The notes: a model not told the origin generated them from the sequence alone. Shown: positions 26,887 through 36,480, counted from the stretch's first letter. The stretch: DNA of 64,000 bases from Flavobacteriaceae bacterium UBA3339 (GCA_002360925.1 DERN01000011.1:370235-434234); one strand, 5' to 3'. Translations and numbers: made by a program.

Positions 26887-28035
26887 ATGAAAAAGTTCTT
26901 AAAGTGGTTTGTCATTATCGCTATTGTATTAACAGCCTTAGTTTACCTTCTTGATTTAGGTTATTTGCTTCGCGCGGTTCGCGTAACATATCTTACAGGT
27001 CACAAAACCGCCTTTTTAGAAGATTATTCTTATTTCGACAATCGCGAAATCAAAAAAGGAGTTGCGCAACCTTGGAAAGTTTCTAAAAATTACAATAAGA
27101 TAAAACCAACCGAGAAATTAGAGCAAACACATAACGAATTGCAAACTACTTCGTTTTTAATCATTAAAAATGACAGTATTTGGCACGAAAGTTATTACGA
27201 TGTTGGTTCGCCCGAAAGTAAAACCAATTCGTTTTCAATGGCAAAAAGTATTGTAACTTCGGCTTTAGGAAAGGCAATCGATTTAGGTTTTATTAAAAGT
27301 TTAGATGCTAAAGTGATTGATTTTTTACCCGAATTAAAAGGCGAATTTGCAAAAGAAGTAACCGTTGGCGACTTAGCAAGTATGGCTTCCGGACAACATT
27401 GGGACGAAAATTATTATGGACCAACTTCGGTTACAACGCAAGCTTATTTCAAAAAAGATTTGCGTGCTTTAATGTTAAGTTTACCAATTGATTCAAAACC
27501 TGGTCAAAAGTTCATCTATCAAAGTGGCGATACACAATTGTTGGCAATGGTTTTAGAAAAAGCGACCGAAATGCATTTGGCTGATTTTATTTCGAAATAC
27601 TTTTGGCAACCAATGGGAATGGAACACGATGCCATTTGGCAAATTGATCATGCAGATGACGGAATTGAAAAAGCATATTGCTGTATTGCAAGTAACGCAC
27701 GCGATTTTGCAAAATTCGGGAAATTATATCTTCAAAACGGAATGTGGAATGGCGAGCAAATTCTATCAACCAGTTTTGTGTTTAAATCCATCAATCCGCG
27801 TTTTAGCGAAAGTCCGCAATACGGTTACGGTTGGTGGCTTTCGAATTACAAAAACAAGCACATTTATTATATGCGCGGACATTTAGGACAGTTCGTTATT
27901 GTGATTCCGGAAGACGATTTAATCATTGTGCGTTTAGGACATCTTAAAGGTTTGCAAACCACAACCGATCCTCATAGCAACGATTTTTATGTATATATCG
28001 ATGAAACATATCGAATGTTAAATGAGAAATTATGA
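26887..28035 (+). CDS. membrane-anchored serine hydrolase (beta-lactamase class C fold)
   Basis: 382 residues. An N-terminal uncleaved helix (about 5-23) anchors it in the membrane. The catalytic SxxK motif is S117-M-A-K120 (NSFSMAKSIV). A YQS triad element follows in FIYQSGDTQLLAMVLEKAT, and HLGQ near residue 337 replaces the KTG motif, as in esterase and EstB-like members. Substrate is unknown; relatives include esterases and D-peptidases. The stop codon overlaps the start of the next gene by ATGA, suggesting an operon. Confidence 0.85.
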   Translation: MKKFLKWFVIIAIVLTALVYLLDLGYLLRAVRVTYLTGHKTAFLEDYSYFDNREIKKGVAQPWKVSKNYNKIKPTEKLEQTHNELQTTSFLIIKNDSIWHESYYDVGSPESKTNSFSMAKSIVTSALGKAIDLGFIKSLDAKVIDFLPELKGEFAKEVTVGDLASMASGQHWDENYYGPTSVTTQAYFKKDLRALMLSLPIDSKPGQKFIYQSGDTQLLAMVLEKATEMHLADFISKYFWQPMGMEHDAIWQIDHADDGIEKAYCCIASNARDFAKFGKLYLQNGMWNGEQILSTSFVFKSINPRFSESPQYGYGWWLSNYKNKHIYYMRGHLGQFVIVIPEDDLIIVRLGHLKGLQTTTDPHSNDFYVYIDETYRMLNEKL

Positions 28036-28745
28036 TTGATAAAATTATTTTAAGCAACATTCTTTTTCTAGATATTGAAACGGTTCCACAAAATGAATTT
28101 TACAATGATTTAAGTTCGGAAGTTCAAGAATTGTTTTCTGAAAAAACACAATATCAACGAAAAGACGAAATTTCGGCAGAAGAATTCTATGAAAAAGCGG
28201 GAATTTGGGCAGAATTTGGAAAGATTATTTGCATTTCAGTCGGATATTTTACGATTAAAAATACAGAACGACAATTCAGAACTAAATCGTTTTACGGAGA
28301 CGAAAAGGAACTTTTATTGAATTTCAATCAATTAATCGGTTCGCATTTTTCGAATCCGGCGTTTGTATTTTGCGGACATAACATTAAAGAATTCGACATT
28401 CCGTATTTATGTCGCCGCATGTTGATTAATCAAATTCAAATTCCCGAAAAACTGCAATTATTCGGCAGAAAACCTTGGGAGATTCCACATTTAGACACTT
28501 TGGAATTATGGAAATTTGGCGATTTTAAACATTATACATCACTTAAATTATTAACGCATGTTTTAAATATTCCGTCGCCAAAAGAAGATATTGACGGAAG
28601 TGAAGTTCGAAATGTTTATTACAACGACCAAGATATAGAGCGCATTAAAAAATATTGCGAGCGCGATGTTGTTGCCGTTGCGCAAGTTTTTCTTCGTTTA
28701 CGAAACGAAAAACTTTTAATTGAAAATGAAATTGTTTCGGTTTAA
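28032..28745 (+). CDS. PolB-like 3'-5' exonuclease
   Basis: 237 residues. The DEDDy exonuclease motifs are visible: D14-I-E16 in ILFLDIETVPQ, FCGHNIKEFDIPYL (ExoII), and YCERDVVAVAQV (ExoIII, Tyr and Asp). This matches the single-domain predicted 3'-5' exonuclease related to the B-family polymerase exonuclease domain. It probably acts on DNA, possibly in repair; the substrate is unproven. It overlaps the preceding serine hydrolase gene by ATGA. The 330-nt gap after it holds the leader ORF and attenuator described next. Confidence 0.85.
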   Translation: MIDKIILSNILFLDIETVPQNEFYNDLSSEVQELFSEKTQYQRKDEISAEEFYEKAGIWAEFGKIICISVGYFTIKNTERQFRTKSFYGDEKELLLNFNQLIGSHFSNPAFVFCGHNIKEFDIPYLCRRMLINQIQIPEKLQLFGRKPWEIPHLDTLELWKFGDFKHYTSLKLLTHVLNIPSPKEDIDGSEVRNVYYNDQDIERIKKYCERDVVAVAQVFLRLRNEKLLIENEIVSV

Positions 28746-28831
28746 TTGTAAATTCTAAAAAGGAGATCATAAGCTCAAAAACAGAAATAATTTCGGCTCA
28801 AAATATATAAAATGTTAAAATTTAAATTTTA

Positions 28832-28863
28832 TTTGGTAGTTCAAATCATTCTTTAGAATTTTG
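28832..28863 (+). promoter_or_regulatory. probable promoter of the attenuator leader
   Basis: TTTG (28832-28835), a 20-nt spacer and GAATTTTG (28856-28863), one mismatch from TAnnTTTG. Transcription would start near 28870, giving a leader of about 200 nt before the OsmC start codon. Confidence 0.42.
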
Positions 28864-28896
28864 TTCCATCATAAAAGAAAAAAGAATTTCAATTTA

Positions 28897-28974
28897 ATGC
28901 AACATTGTAAACAATATACAACCAATTTTAAGATGTGGGAATTATCCTGCAGAGGTTGCTGTATATCGTTTTAA
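28897..28974 (+). CDS. cysteine-rich leader peptide (25 codons)
   Basis: A complete small ORF, ATG at 28897 and TAA at 28972-28974. It starts MQHCKQYTTNFK and ends SCRGCC followed by Ile-Ser-Phe, with Cys at positions 4, 18, 21 and 22 (four of 25). It lies between a promoter-like sequence and an intrinsic terminator, 102 nt before the OsmC-family gene. Its Cys18-Arg19-Gly20 codons hold GCAGAGG, the exact complement of the terminator's 5' arm. I interpret it as a translated leader of an attenuator that senses cysteine or sulfur supply. Translation is not proven. Confidence 0.6.
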   Translation: MQHCKQYTTNFKMWELSCRGCCISF

Positions 28975-29038
28975 TTGTTTCGTTTCGAAAATAAAATCAT
29001 ATATCTGAAGTCCTCTGCGCAAGTAGAGGACTTTTTTT
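28914..29038 (+). promoter_or_regulatory. candidate attenuator with competing hairpins
   Basis: Three pairings compete. (A) ATATACAACC (28914-28923) with GGTTG-CTG-TATAT (28954-28966, 3-nt bulge). (B) GCAGAGG (28949-28955) with CCTCTGC (29012-29018). (C) terminator AAGTCCTCT (29008-29016) with AGAGGACTT (29025-29033), then a T run to 29038. B excludes C, and A overlaps B by two bases. A ribosome slowed at Cys4 would break A and free the 5' arm of B; one slowed at Cys18-22 would cover it. Confidence 0.55.
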
Positions 29039-29076
29039 ATATCCAAATTTCATTATTAACCCAAAATACAATCGTC

Positions 29077-29523
29077 ATGAGTTTAGAACAAATCTCATTA
29101 TTGAGTTTCACAAATCAAAGCCAGTTAAACATTAAAAGCAACGAATTACAATTAACCATCAATCAAAAAGAGATGAAGAAAAATTCGTATGCCCACTTAG
29201 AGTATTTATTGGCAGGTTTTGCTGCGTGTATCAATGCAGTCGGACATCAAATTGCTGATGAATTGGACATGGAGTTAAAATCAATTCAAATCGAAATTAA
29301 AGGAACCATCAATACCGCGAAAACCGAAGGTTTTAATGTACAAAACCGATGTGGTTTCGAAAGTATTAACTTGGTTTTAAAACCTGTTACAAATGCCGAT
29401 TTAACGACGTTAAAATTTTGGATGGATGAAATAAAAGAACGTTGCCCCATTTACGACAATTTGTTAAACGCAACACCAATAAACTTAGTTGTAACAAAAG
29501 ATTTTAGAACAAAAGCCGCTTAA
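29077..29523 (+). CDS. OsmC-family protein under leader control
   Basis: 148 residues from the ATG at 29077. The open frame extends upstream to 28975, but that part contains the terminator hairpin and has no plausible start. The OsmC/Ohr fold is indicated by AHLEYLLAGFAACINAVGHQIADEL with a first cysteine, and a second reactive-type cysteine in ERCPIYDNLL. Such proteins reduce peroxides or handle sulfur species; the exact subclass is not clear. The Cys-rich leader just upstream suggests a link to sulfur metabolism. A terminator follows at 29612. Confidence 0.85.
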   Translation: MSLEQISLLSFTNQSQLNIKSNELQLTINQKEMKKNSYAHLEYLLAGFAACINAVGHQIADELDMELKSIQIEIKGTINTAKTEGFNVQNRCGFESINLVLKPVTNADLTTLKFWMDEIKERCPIYDNLLNATPINLVVTKDFRTKAA

Positions 29524-29611
29524 GTAACTTAAAGTTGTTGATTTTAACTTTTAGATTTAGTTCCAAAATCACACAACTTTTTACCATAATATAATTGTTT
29601 AGTTTGTTTTT

Positions 29612-29650
29612 ACTACCTTTAGTTTTCTAAAAATTAGAGGTAGTTTTTTT
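29612..29650 (+). terminator. terminator with embedded -7 box, abutting the ABC gene
   Basis: ACTACCTTTA / TAGAGGTAGT with a 13-nt loop, followed by seven T that end directly at the ATG of the next gene. The 5' arm contains TACCTTTA (29614-29621), a possible -7 box for that gene. Confidence 0.65.
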
Positions 29651-31339
29651 ATGAATAATCCTATTTTACAGGTTAAAGATTTAAGCATTTCGTTTTTACA
29701 GGAAAAGCAATGGAAACAAGTAATCCAACAAATTTCGTTTGATGTTTTCCCGAATGAAATTTTAGGAATTGTAGGTGAATCAGGTTCGGGAAAATCAGTT
29801 TCGAGCTTAGCTGTTATGGGATTATTACCACAAAAAATATCGAGAATAAACAACGGATCCGTTTTTTTCAAAAATCAAGAAATCACACATTTAACCGATA
29901 AAGAATTCCGAACTATTCGCGGAAAAGAACTTTCTATGATTTTTCAGGAACCGATGAGTTCATTAAATCCGTCGATTGTCTGCGGAAAACAAGTTGCCGA
30001 AATTTTAGAAACACACACAAATCTTTCCGAAAAAGAAATTAAAAAAGAAGTTTTACGTTTGTTTGAACAAGTAAAACTTCCTGATCCGGAAGGGCTTTAC
30101 AACAAATATCCGCATCAAATTTCGGGCGGACAAAAACAACGCGTTATGATTGCAATGGCAATTGCATGTAAACCAAAAATTTTAATTGCCGACGAACCCA
30201 CAACTGCGCTCGATGTTACGGTTCAAAAAGAAATTATCCATTTACTAAAAAACCTTCAGAAAGAAACCGGAATGAGTATTTTGTTTATTTCGCATGATTT
30301 AGCATTAATTTCCGAAATCAGTCAGCGTGTTTTGGTTATGTTCAAAGGTGAAATAGTGGAGCAAGGAAAGGTGGAACAAATTTTTCACAATCCGCAACAT
30401 CTTTACACAAAAGCTTTAATTGCTTCGCGCCCTTCTTTAAATATTCGTTTAAAACGTTTGCCAACCATTCAGGATTATTTAGAACACAAAGAAAATGCAG
30501 AAGCAATTACAACCGAAGAGCGTAAAAATCAACTAGAAAAATTGTACAGCAAAAAACCTTTGTTGCGTGTTTTAAATGTGGAAAAAGAATATGTTGTAAA
30601 AACGCAGCTTTTTCAACCAAACAAAACTTTTAAAGCGGTAAATGATGTGAGTTTTGATATTTACGAAGGCGAAACTTTAGGTTTAGTAGGCGAAAGCGGT
30701 TGCGGAAAATCGACTTTAGGAAATACTATTTTACAATTAGATCCTGCAACAAAAGGACAAATTTTCTATAAAGATCAAGATATTACGAAACTTTCGAAAA
30801 AGGAAATCAAAAACCTTAGAAAAGAAATTCAGATTATTTTTCAAGATCCATTTGCTTCTTTAAATCCAAAAATCGCGGTTGGCGAAGCCATTTTAGAACC
30901 AATGAAAGTTCATAAACTACATAAAAACGACGCTGAACGAAAAGAAAAAGTGTATGAATTATTAGAGAAAGTTGGTTTACTTCCCGAACATTATAATCGT
31001 TATCCGCATGAGTTTTCGGGTGGTCAGCGCCAACGAATCGGAATTGCACGAACAATTGCTTTACAACCAAAACTCATTATTTGTGACGAATCGGTTTCGG
31101 CATTAGATATTTCGGTTCAGGCTCAGGTTTTAAACTTATTGAACGATTTAAAAGACAATTTTGGATTTACTTATTTATTTATTTCGCACGATTTAGCTGT
31201 TGTTAAATACATTTCGGATCAAATTATTGTAATGAATAAGGGTAAAATTGAAGAACAAAACGAAGCCGATGCACTTATTGAAGATCCACAAAAACCTTAT
31301 ACACAGAAACTAATCGACGCAATTCCGAAAGGAATCTAA
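29651..31339 (+). CDS. ABC transporter ATP-binding protein with two ATPase domains (oligopeptide type)
   Basis: 562 residues, a DppD-DppF-like fusion as in YejF. First domain: Walker A GESGSGKS (42-49), signature SGGQKQR, Walker B ILIADEPTTALDVT. Second domain: GESGCGKS (about 348-355), SGGQRQR, and LIICDESVSALDIS, where DES replaces the usual DEP. Each domain ends with the oligopeptide/dipeptide C-terminal segment (HNPQHLYTKALIAS; EDPQKPYTQKLIDA). It powers import of peptides or nickel-like substrates, but the permease genes are not adjacent, so the partner is unknown. Confidence 0.93.
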   Translation: MNNPILQVKDLSISFLQEKQWKQVIQQISFDVFPNEILGIVGESGSGKSVSSLAVMGLLPQKISRINNGSVFFKNQEITHLTDKEFRTIRGKELSMIFQEPMSSLNPSIVCGKQVAEILETHTNLSEKEIKKEVLRLFEQVKLPDPEGLYNKYPHQISGGQKQRVMIAMAIACKPKILIADEPTTALDVTVQKEIIHLLKNLQKETGMSILFISHDLALISEISQRVLVMFKGEIVEQGKVEQIFHNPQHLYTKALIASRPSLNIRLKRLPTIQDYLEHKENAEAITTEERKNQLEKLYSKKPLLRVLNVEKEYVVKTQLFQPNKTFKAVNDVSFDIYEGETLGLVGESGCGKSTLGNTILQLDPATKGQIFYKDQDITKLSKKEIKNLRKEIQIIFQDPFASLNPKIAVGEAILEPMKVHKLHKNDAERKEKVYELLEKVGLLPEHYNRYPHEFSGGQRQRIGIARTIALQPKLIICDESVSALDISVQAQVLNLLNDLKDNFGFTYLFISHDLAVVKYISDQIIVMNKGKIEEQNEADALIEDPQKPYTQKLIDAIPKGI

Positions 31340-31403
31340 GCTTATTTTCTAAAAAATGGATATATTTACTTATTATCACGTTTAAATTTAAAGTCAAAAT
31401 ATT

Positions 31404-32756
31404 ATGAAAAAACTTATTCCATTTGCTTTTGCACTTGTCCTGTTTTCATGCGCTAAAGAATCGGCTTCGAAATACACGATTCTGTCAGGAAAAATGACAA
31501 ACACAAAAGAAAATAAATTTACGGTTAGAGGAAATTCGTTCAAAAAAAAAATCAATTTAAAAGAAGACGGCAGTTTTACCGATACACTTTATTTGGATTA
31601 CGACGGAACTTACGAAATTGGACGAATGGGAGTTTATCTTCAAAATGGTAAAAATCTTTCGTTTGATGCCGATGCTGAAAACCTAACAGAAGTTACATTT
31701 ACGGGAGATTTGGCAACCGAAAATAATTATATTGCTAAGAAAAGTAAACTTCAGCAAGAAATATTAGGAAGCGATATAAAGGCGCTTTATTCGCTTGAAG
31801 AACCTATTTTTTTAGTTAAAATTGACGAATTATCTAAAAAAAGAAACGAATTACTTGAAGGTACTACTTTTACGATTAACGATTTCAAAGAAAAAGAAAC
31901 TAAGAATTTAAATTACCACAAAGAGTACTTATTGCGAATTTTCCCCGATTACCACGGCTATTTTATAGGAAATGAAGATTTCAAAGTTTCTGAAAACTAT
32001 CCAAAACCAGACGAAAAAATCAACTTAGACAACGCTGACGATTTTAATTTTTCTATTCCTTATCGTCAATTGGTTTCGTTAGATTTCAACAAGAAAATTC
32101 AAGAAGAAAGCGACAACGGAAACAATTTTAACGATTTAGCAATTTCTAAATTAAAATCGTTTAAAAGTCAGAATATTAAAAATGATTTAGCAGAATCACT
32201 TTCGTACGAAATTTCACTTTCTAACGAAAAAATGGAAAACATGTACAACGAATTGATGTCGATTTCGACCAACGAAAATTTTAAAAAAGAGTTGACCGAA
32301 AAATACAACAAGTTAAAAACGTTGGCAAAAGGAAATCCTTCTCCAAAATTTAATTACGAAAATCATAAAGGTGGCACAACTTCGCTTGACGATTTAAAAG
32401 GAAAATTCGTTTATATAGATGTTTGGGCTACTTGGTGCGGACCTTGTATTGGCGAAATTCCGTTTATGAAAGAAGTTGAGAAAAAATATCACGGAAAAAA
32501 CATTGAGTTTGTAAGTATTTCGATCGACGAGAAAAAGGATTACGATAAATGGAAGAAGTTTGTGACGCAAAAAGAAATGGGCGGAATTCAACTTTATGCA
32601 GATAATGCTTGGCAATCGCAATTTGTGAAAGATTATGCCATTGATGGAATTCCGAGATTTATTTTAATCGATCCTAATGGAACTATTGTTTCGGGCGATG
32701 CGCCTAGACCTTCGGACGAAAAGGTTATTGCTTTATTAACTGAACTTGGCATTTAA
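31404..32756 (+). CDS. TlpA-like thioredoxin-fold lipoprotein
   Basis: 450 residues. The lipobox LVLFSC gives an acylated Cys16. The N-terminal half is a beta-rich DUF4369-like domain followed by a long helical middle. The C-terminal thioredoxin domain has WATWCGPC, with the redox pair near residues 345 and 348, and a cis-Pro in DGIPRFILID. It probably acts as a periplasmic or surface-exposed disulfide reductase, as TlpA/ResA-type proteins do. Single gene; a bidirectional terminator separates it from the convergent saccharopine dehydrogenase gene. Confidence 0.88.
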   Translation: MKKLIPFAFALVLFSCAKESASKYTILSGKMTNTKENKFTVRGNSFKKKINLKEDGSFTDTLYLDYDGTYEIGRMGVYLQNGKNLSFDADAENLTEVTFTGDLATENNYIAKKSKLQQEILGSDIKALYSLEEPIFLVKIDELSKKRNELLEGTTFTINDFKEKETKNLNYHKEYLLRIFPDYHGYFIGNEDFKVSENYPKPDEKINLDNADDFNFSIPYRQLVSLDFNKKIQEESDNGNNFNDLAISKLKSFKSQNIKNDLAESLSYEISLSNEKMENMYNELMSISTNENFKKELTEKYNKLKTLAKGNPSPKFNYENHKGGTTSLDDLKGKFVYIDVWATWCGPCIGEIPFMKEVEKKYHGKNIEFVSISIDEKKDYDKWKKFVTQKEMGGIQLYADNAWQSQFVKDYAIDGIPRFILIDPNGTIVSGDAPRPSDEKVIALLTELGI

Positions 32757-32765
32757 CATATTTAT

Positions 32766-32808
32766 AAAAACGAAGAAGTCTTGACAAATCAAGACTTCTT
32801 CGTTTTTT
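32766..32808. terminator. bidirectional terminator
   Basis: A long perfect inverted repeat with AACGAAGAAGTCTTGA as the left arm and its complement to the right, bounded by A and T runs. It serves the two convergent genes. Confidence 0.9.
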
Positions 32809-32823
32809 AATCACTATCTTATC

Positions 32824-34182
32824 TTAAACTCCGCCATCATACGGAACTTCTTTTTCATTAAATATGATTCCGAAAGTTTCTAATTCTTTTAAAACAGGTT
32901 CGTAAACTTCTTTTTTAATCGGCATTTGTACACCAGGAGTTGTAATTTTCTCGTTTAATATTTGTAAAGCCACGATTGCGACAGGCAAACCAACTGTTTT
33001 TGCCATTGCAGTATGTTCTGAATCATCGCCGATACAAACCATGGTTGAATCGATTTGTTGCGTTTCTTCATTTCCCGGCATTGTATATCCGAATTTATGA
33101 TACATTACAATCATATCTTTATCTTCTGGTTGTAACTGCCATTTTTCGGATAAGATTTTTTCTAAGATTTGAGCTGGAGTAGCATTCTTTAATCCAACCA
33201 TTTTTTGATCGTTGAATAAATCCAATTCCACAAATTTATCCCAAACCGTATCATCTTGCTCAATATTCAAGGTTAATCGAAATTTTACTTCAACCGAATC
33301 TGTTGCATGATAATATAAAAATGAGTTAATAAATTCACGATACGTCATATGTTCCGAATCCTCGATCGTGTATGTATCATCCGTCACACCTAACTGAACT
33401 AACATATTCCAAGCGCGCGAATATCCCACTCTACGCATTGTTCCTCGATAAATAGTATGTGCTTTTTGCAATCCGTAAGCATCACGATAACTTAACGAAT
33501 CTCTATTTGCATACGCTTCGAATCTTCCGTATCCGTCGACTTCTAAAAACTCGGTTCGTTTAAAAACACGTTGATACGGAATGTATTTATAAGTTCCTTG
33601 TTGTAAAAATTTTGCTGCACCGCCTTGCCCGGCAACGACAACATTCCTAGGATTCCATGAAAATTTGTAGTTCCACACATTATTATCAGATTCAGGAGCG
33701 ACTAAGCCTCCGCAAAACGATTCAAAATGTACAGGATTCCCTCCTTTTTCACGAATCTCGTTCAACACTTTCATCGCACTCATATGATCAATTCCCGGAT
33801 CCAATCCACATTCGTTCATAAAAACCAGACCTTTCGTCACAACTTCTTCATTCAACGCCTTCATTTCGGCAGAAATATATGAAGCTGTAACTAGGTGTTT
33901 TCCTAAAGCAACACAATCTTTCGCTAATTCGATGTGAAGAAAAGCCGGAAGCATGGAAATAACAACATCGGATTCTTGAACCAATTGTTTGCGAAGTTCG
34001 GTTTGATCTAATGAGAATTGCAGTGCTTTTCCGTTTGGATGATTGTTGATTTTTTTCTGAGCTGTTTCTAAAGATTGATCGGCAACAACTACGTGGTAAT
34101 CATTTTCGACCGAATGATCTAACAAGTATTGAATTAAACTTGAAGAGGATCTGCCGGCGCCAATCACGGTGATTTTTTTCAT
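32824..34182 (-). CDS. saccharopine dehydrogenase family protein
   Basis: 452 residues. The N-terminal Rossmann motif ITVIGAGRSSSSLIQYLL binds NAD(P), with DVVISMLPAFLHIELAKDC in the second half. The FMNECGLDPGIDHMSAMKVL segment and the C-terminal SDH region match the glutamate-forming saccharopine dehydrogenase (LYS9/AASS C-domain) group. In Flavobacteriia this enzyme likely acts in lysine breakdown, releasing glutamate and aminoadipate semialdehyde. No lysine-ketoglutarate reductase gene is adjacent, so the pathway is inferred. Single gene. Confidence 0.87.
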   Translation of the reverse strand: MKKITVIGAGRSSSSLIQYLLDHSVENDYHVVVADQSLETAQKKINNHPNGKALQFSLDQTELRKQLVQESDVVISMLPAFLHIELAKDCVALGKHLVTASYISAEMKALNEEVVTKGLVFMNECGLDPGIDHMSAMKVLNEIREKGGNPVHFESFCGGLVAPESDNNVWNYKFSWNPRNVVVAGQGGAAKFLQQGTYKYIPYQRVFKRTEFLEVDGYGRFEAYANRDSLSYRDAYGLQKAHTIYRGTMRRVGYSRAWNMLVQLGVTDDTYTIEDSEHMTYREFINSFLYYHATDSVEVKFRLTLNIEQDDTVWDKFVELDLFNDQKMVGLKNATPAQILEKILSEKWQLQPEDKDMIVMYHKFGYTMPGNEETQQIDSTMVCIGDDSEHTAMAKTVGLPVAIVALQILNEKITTPGVQMPIKKEVYEPVLKELETFGIIFNEKEVPYDGGV

Positions 34183-34279
34183 TATTAAAACTTTTCGTTT
34201 GTTGGTGCGTCTAAATTAAGGAAAAATATAAAGCACGAAAGTTTTTTTAAGATTTTACTAAGAACATTTACTTATTGCG

Positions 34280-34287
34280 TAACTTTG
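34280..34287 (+). promoter_or_regulatory. -7 box for the DUF423 gene
   Basis: TAACTTTG, 17 nt before the start codon. Confidence 0.45.
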
Positions 34288-34303
34288 AAAAAACCTTAAA
34301 ATC

Positions 34304-34696
34304 ATGAACAAAAAGATCATAGGAACCGCCGCAATTATCGGACTTATAAGTATTATTTTTGGTGCTTTTGGTGCACATGCTTTAAAAGCCGTTTTAAACG
34401 CTGAACAATTAGTCAGCTTTGAAACCGGAGTTCGTTACCAAATGTATCATGCTTTATTTCTATTGTTTGTAGGAATGGCAAATGTGATTACCGAAAAACA
34501 AAAAAAGACTATTTTCATACTTACTTTAATAGGAATTCTATTATTTTCCGGATCCATCTACTTATTAGCAACACAAGGAATTAGCGGAATAAACTTCAAG
34601 TTTTTAGGTCCGGTTACGCCTATTGGCGGAATGTTTTTAATCTTTTCTTGGCTTATGTTGGCTTTTTATTCGTTCGGTCAAAAAACTGAGAAATAA
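34304..34696 (+). CDS. DUF423 membrane protein (YgdD/TMEM256 type)
   Basis: 130 residues with four predicted transmembrane helices. The family's signature GAFGAHALKAVL is at about residues 21-32, followed by SFETGVRYQMYHALFLLFVG and IYLLATQGISGINFKFLGPVTPIGGMF. The family is widespread from bacteria to animals; function is unknown. It stands alone, with pckA next on the same strand. Confidence 0.92.
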   Translation: MNKKIIGTAAIIGLISIIFGAFGAHALKAVLNAEQLVSFETGVRYQMYHALFLLFVGMANVITEKQKKTIFILTLIGILLFSGSIYLLATQGISGINFKFLGPVTPIGGMFLIFSWLMLAFYSFGQKTEK

Positions 34697-34721
34697 TAGC
34701 TTTAAAATAATTTTATTTTGC

Positions 34722-34729
34722 TAAGTTTG
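34722..34729 (+). promoter_or_regulatory. pckA -7 promoter box
   Basis: TAAGTTTG, 32 nt before the pckA start; TTTA at 34701-34704 is 17 nt upstream. Confidence 0.5.
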
Positions 34730-34760
34730 TACCCAAATTAACACAACACAAATTCAAGAA

Positions 34761-36374
34761 ATGATTGTTTCAAATAAATTGTCTTTAGATAAATACGGGA
34801 TAAAGAATGTAGAAGAAATCATCTACAATCCTTCTTATGATGAACTATTTATCGCGGAAACCGATCCTAATTTAGTTGGATTCGAAAAAGGGCAAGTATC
34901 TGAATTAGGAGCTGTAAATGTCATGACTGGTGATTTTACAGGACGTTCTCCTAAAGACAAATACATTGTAAAAGACGCTGTAACAGAAAACACCATTTGG
35001 TGGACTTCTGAAAAAGCTAAAAACGATAATAAACCAATTTCTCAAAATACTTGGGAAGCTTTAAAACAAAACGCAACAGAGCAATTATCTGGTAAAAAAT
35101 TATACGTAATTGATGCTTTTTGTGGTGCCAACGAAGATACTCGTTTAAAAGTTCGTTTTATTATGGAAGTTGCGTGGCAAGCTCACTTTGTAAAAAACAT
35201 GTTCATTCGTCCTACTGCGGAAGAATTAGCAAATTTTGGAGAGCCTGATTTCGTTGTAATCAACGCTTCTAAAACATCTTTTAAAGATTATAAAGATCAC
35301 GGATTGAATTCTGATGTTTACATCGCATTTAATCTTACCGAAAAAACACAATTAATCGGAGGAACTTGGTACGGTGGCGAAATGAAAAAAGGTATGTTCT
35401 CTATGATGAACTACTATTTGCCATTACAAGGAATTGCTTCTATGCATTGTTCAGCAAACAAAGGAAAAGAAGGTGATGTTGCCGTTTTCTTTGGTTTATC
35501 AGGAACAGGAAAAACAACTTTATCTACAGATCCAAAACGTGAATTAATCGGCGACGATGAACATGGTTGGGATAATGACGGAGTTTTTAATTTTGAAGGC
35601 GGTTGTTATGCAAAAACAATTGATTTAAGTAAAGAACACGAACCTGAAATTTTTGCTGCAATTAAACGCGACGCTTTATTAGAAAACGTTACAGTTGATG
35701 CCGAAGGAAAAATCGATTTCAAAGATGGTTCTGTAACTCAGAACACACGTGTTTCTTATCCAATCGAATTTATCGAAAACATTGTAAAACCGGTTTCTAA
35801 AGCAGGTCATGCTAAAAAAGTAATCTTCTTAACAGCCGATGCTTTTGGTGTAATGCCTCCTGTTTCTAAATTAACTCCGGAGCAAACAAAATACTATTTC
35901 TTATCTGGTTTCACAGCAAAATTAGCTGGAACAGAACGTGGAGTTACACAACCTGAACCAACTTTCTCTGCTTGTTTCGGAAAAGCATTCTTAAGCTTAC
36001 ACCCAACAAAATACGGTGAAGAATTAGTTAAGAAAATGGAAGAACACAACGCTACCGCTTACATGGTAAATACAGGATGGAACGGTACCGGAAAACGTAT
36101 TTCGATTAAAGATACAAGAGCAATTATCGACCGTATTTTAGACGGATCGATCGAAAATGTAGAAACTACAATCGTTCCAATCTTTAATTTAGCTGTTCCT
36201 ACAGGTTTAGAAGGAGTGGACACCAATATTTTAGATCCTAGAAATACATATGCTGATGCAAGCGAGTGGGAAACTAAAGCTGCAGATTTGGCTAAATTGT
36301 TCGTAGAAAATTTCGAACATTACACAGACAACGAAGAAGGGAAATCGTTAGTTACGGCTGGTCCTCAATTATAA
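34761..36374 (+). CDS. pckA: phosphoenolpyruvate carboxykinase (ATP)
   Basis: 537 residues, the usual length of the ATP-dependent enzyme. It converts oxaloacetate to PEP, the entry to gluconeogenesis. Visible signatures: [15 protein letters not shown] (substrate binding), [14 protein letters not shown], the kinase-1a P-loop [12 protein letters not shown] (about 245-256), and the metal-binding [23 protein letters not shown] follows. It is monocistronic, with a clear promoter and a strong terminator. Confidence 0.97.
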   Translation: MIVSNKLSLDKYGIKNVEEIIYNPSYDELFIAETDPNLVGFEKGQVSELGAVNVMTGDFTGRSPKDKYIVKDAVTENTIWWTSEKAKNDNKPISQNTWEALKQNATEQLSGKKLYVIDAFCGANEDTRLKVRFIMEVAWQAHFVKNMFIRPTAEELANFGEPDFVVINASKTSFKDYKDHGLNSDVYIAFNLTEKTQLIGGTWYGGEMKKGMFSMMNYYLPLQGIASMHCSANKGKEGDVAVFFGLSGTGKTTLSTDPKRELIGDDEHGWDNDGVFNFEGGCYAKTIDLSKEHEPEIFAAIKRDALLENVTVDAEGKIDFKDGSVTQNTRVSYPIEFIENIVKPVSKAGHAKKVIFLTADAFGVMPPVSKLTPEQTKYYFLSGFTAKLAGTERGVTQPEPTFSACFGKAFLSLHPTKYGEELVKKMEEHNATAYMVNTGWNGTGKRISIKDTRAIIDRILDGSIENVETTIVPIFNLAVPTGLEGVDTNILDPRNTYADASEWETKAADLAKLFVENFEHYTDNEEGKSLVTAGPQL

Positions 36375-36396
36375 TTCTTTCTCATTTATAAAATTT

Positions 36397-36424
36397 AAAG
36401 TCCGACAATTGTCGGACTTTTTTA
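36397..36424 (+). terminator. terminator after pckA
   Basis: A perfect palindrome with arms AAAGTCCGACAA and complement, followed by T run. Confidence 0.92.
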
Positions 36425-36480
36425 TTTATCTCTCTTTTTACTTCTTAATTTAGATTAACTCTCTCCCGTTTTTTAATCGA

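Noticed and set aside
28870..29038. Known riboswitch (SAM, TPP, cobalamin) before the OsmC gene
   Set aside because: None of the conserved cores of these classes is visible. The leader ORF and competing hairpins explain the region better.
28975..29076. N-terminal extension of the OsmC protein
   Set aside because: It starts at a TTG-type codon right after the leader ORF stop, contains the terminator hairpin, and the added residues do not fit the OsmC fold.
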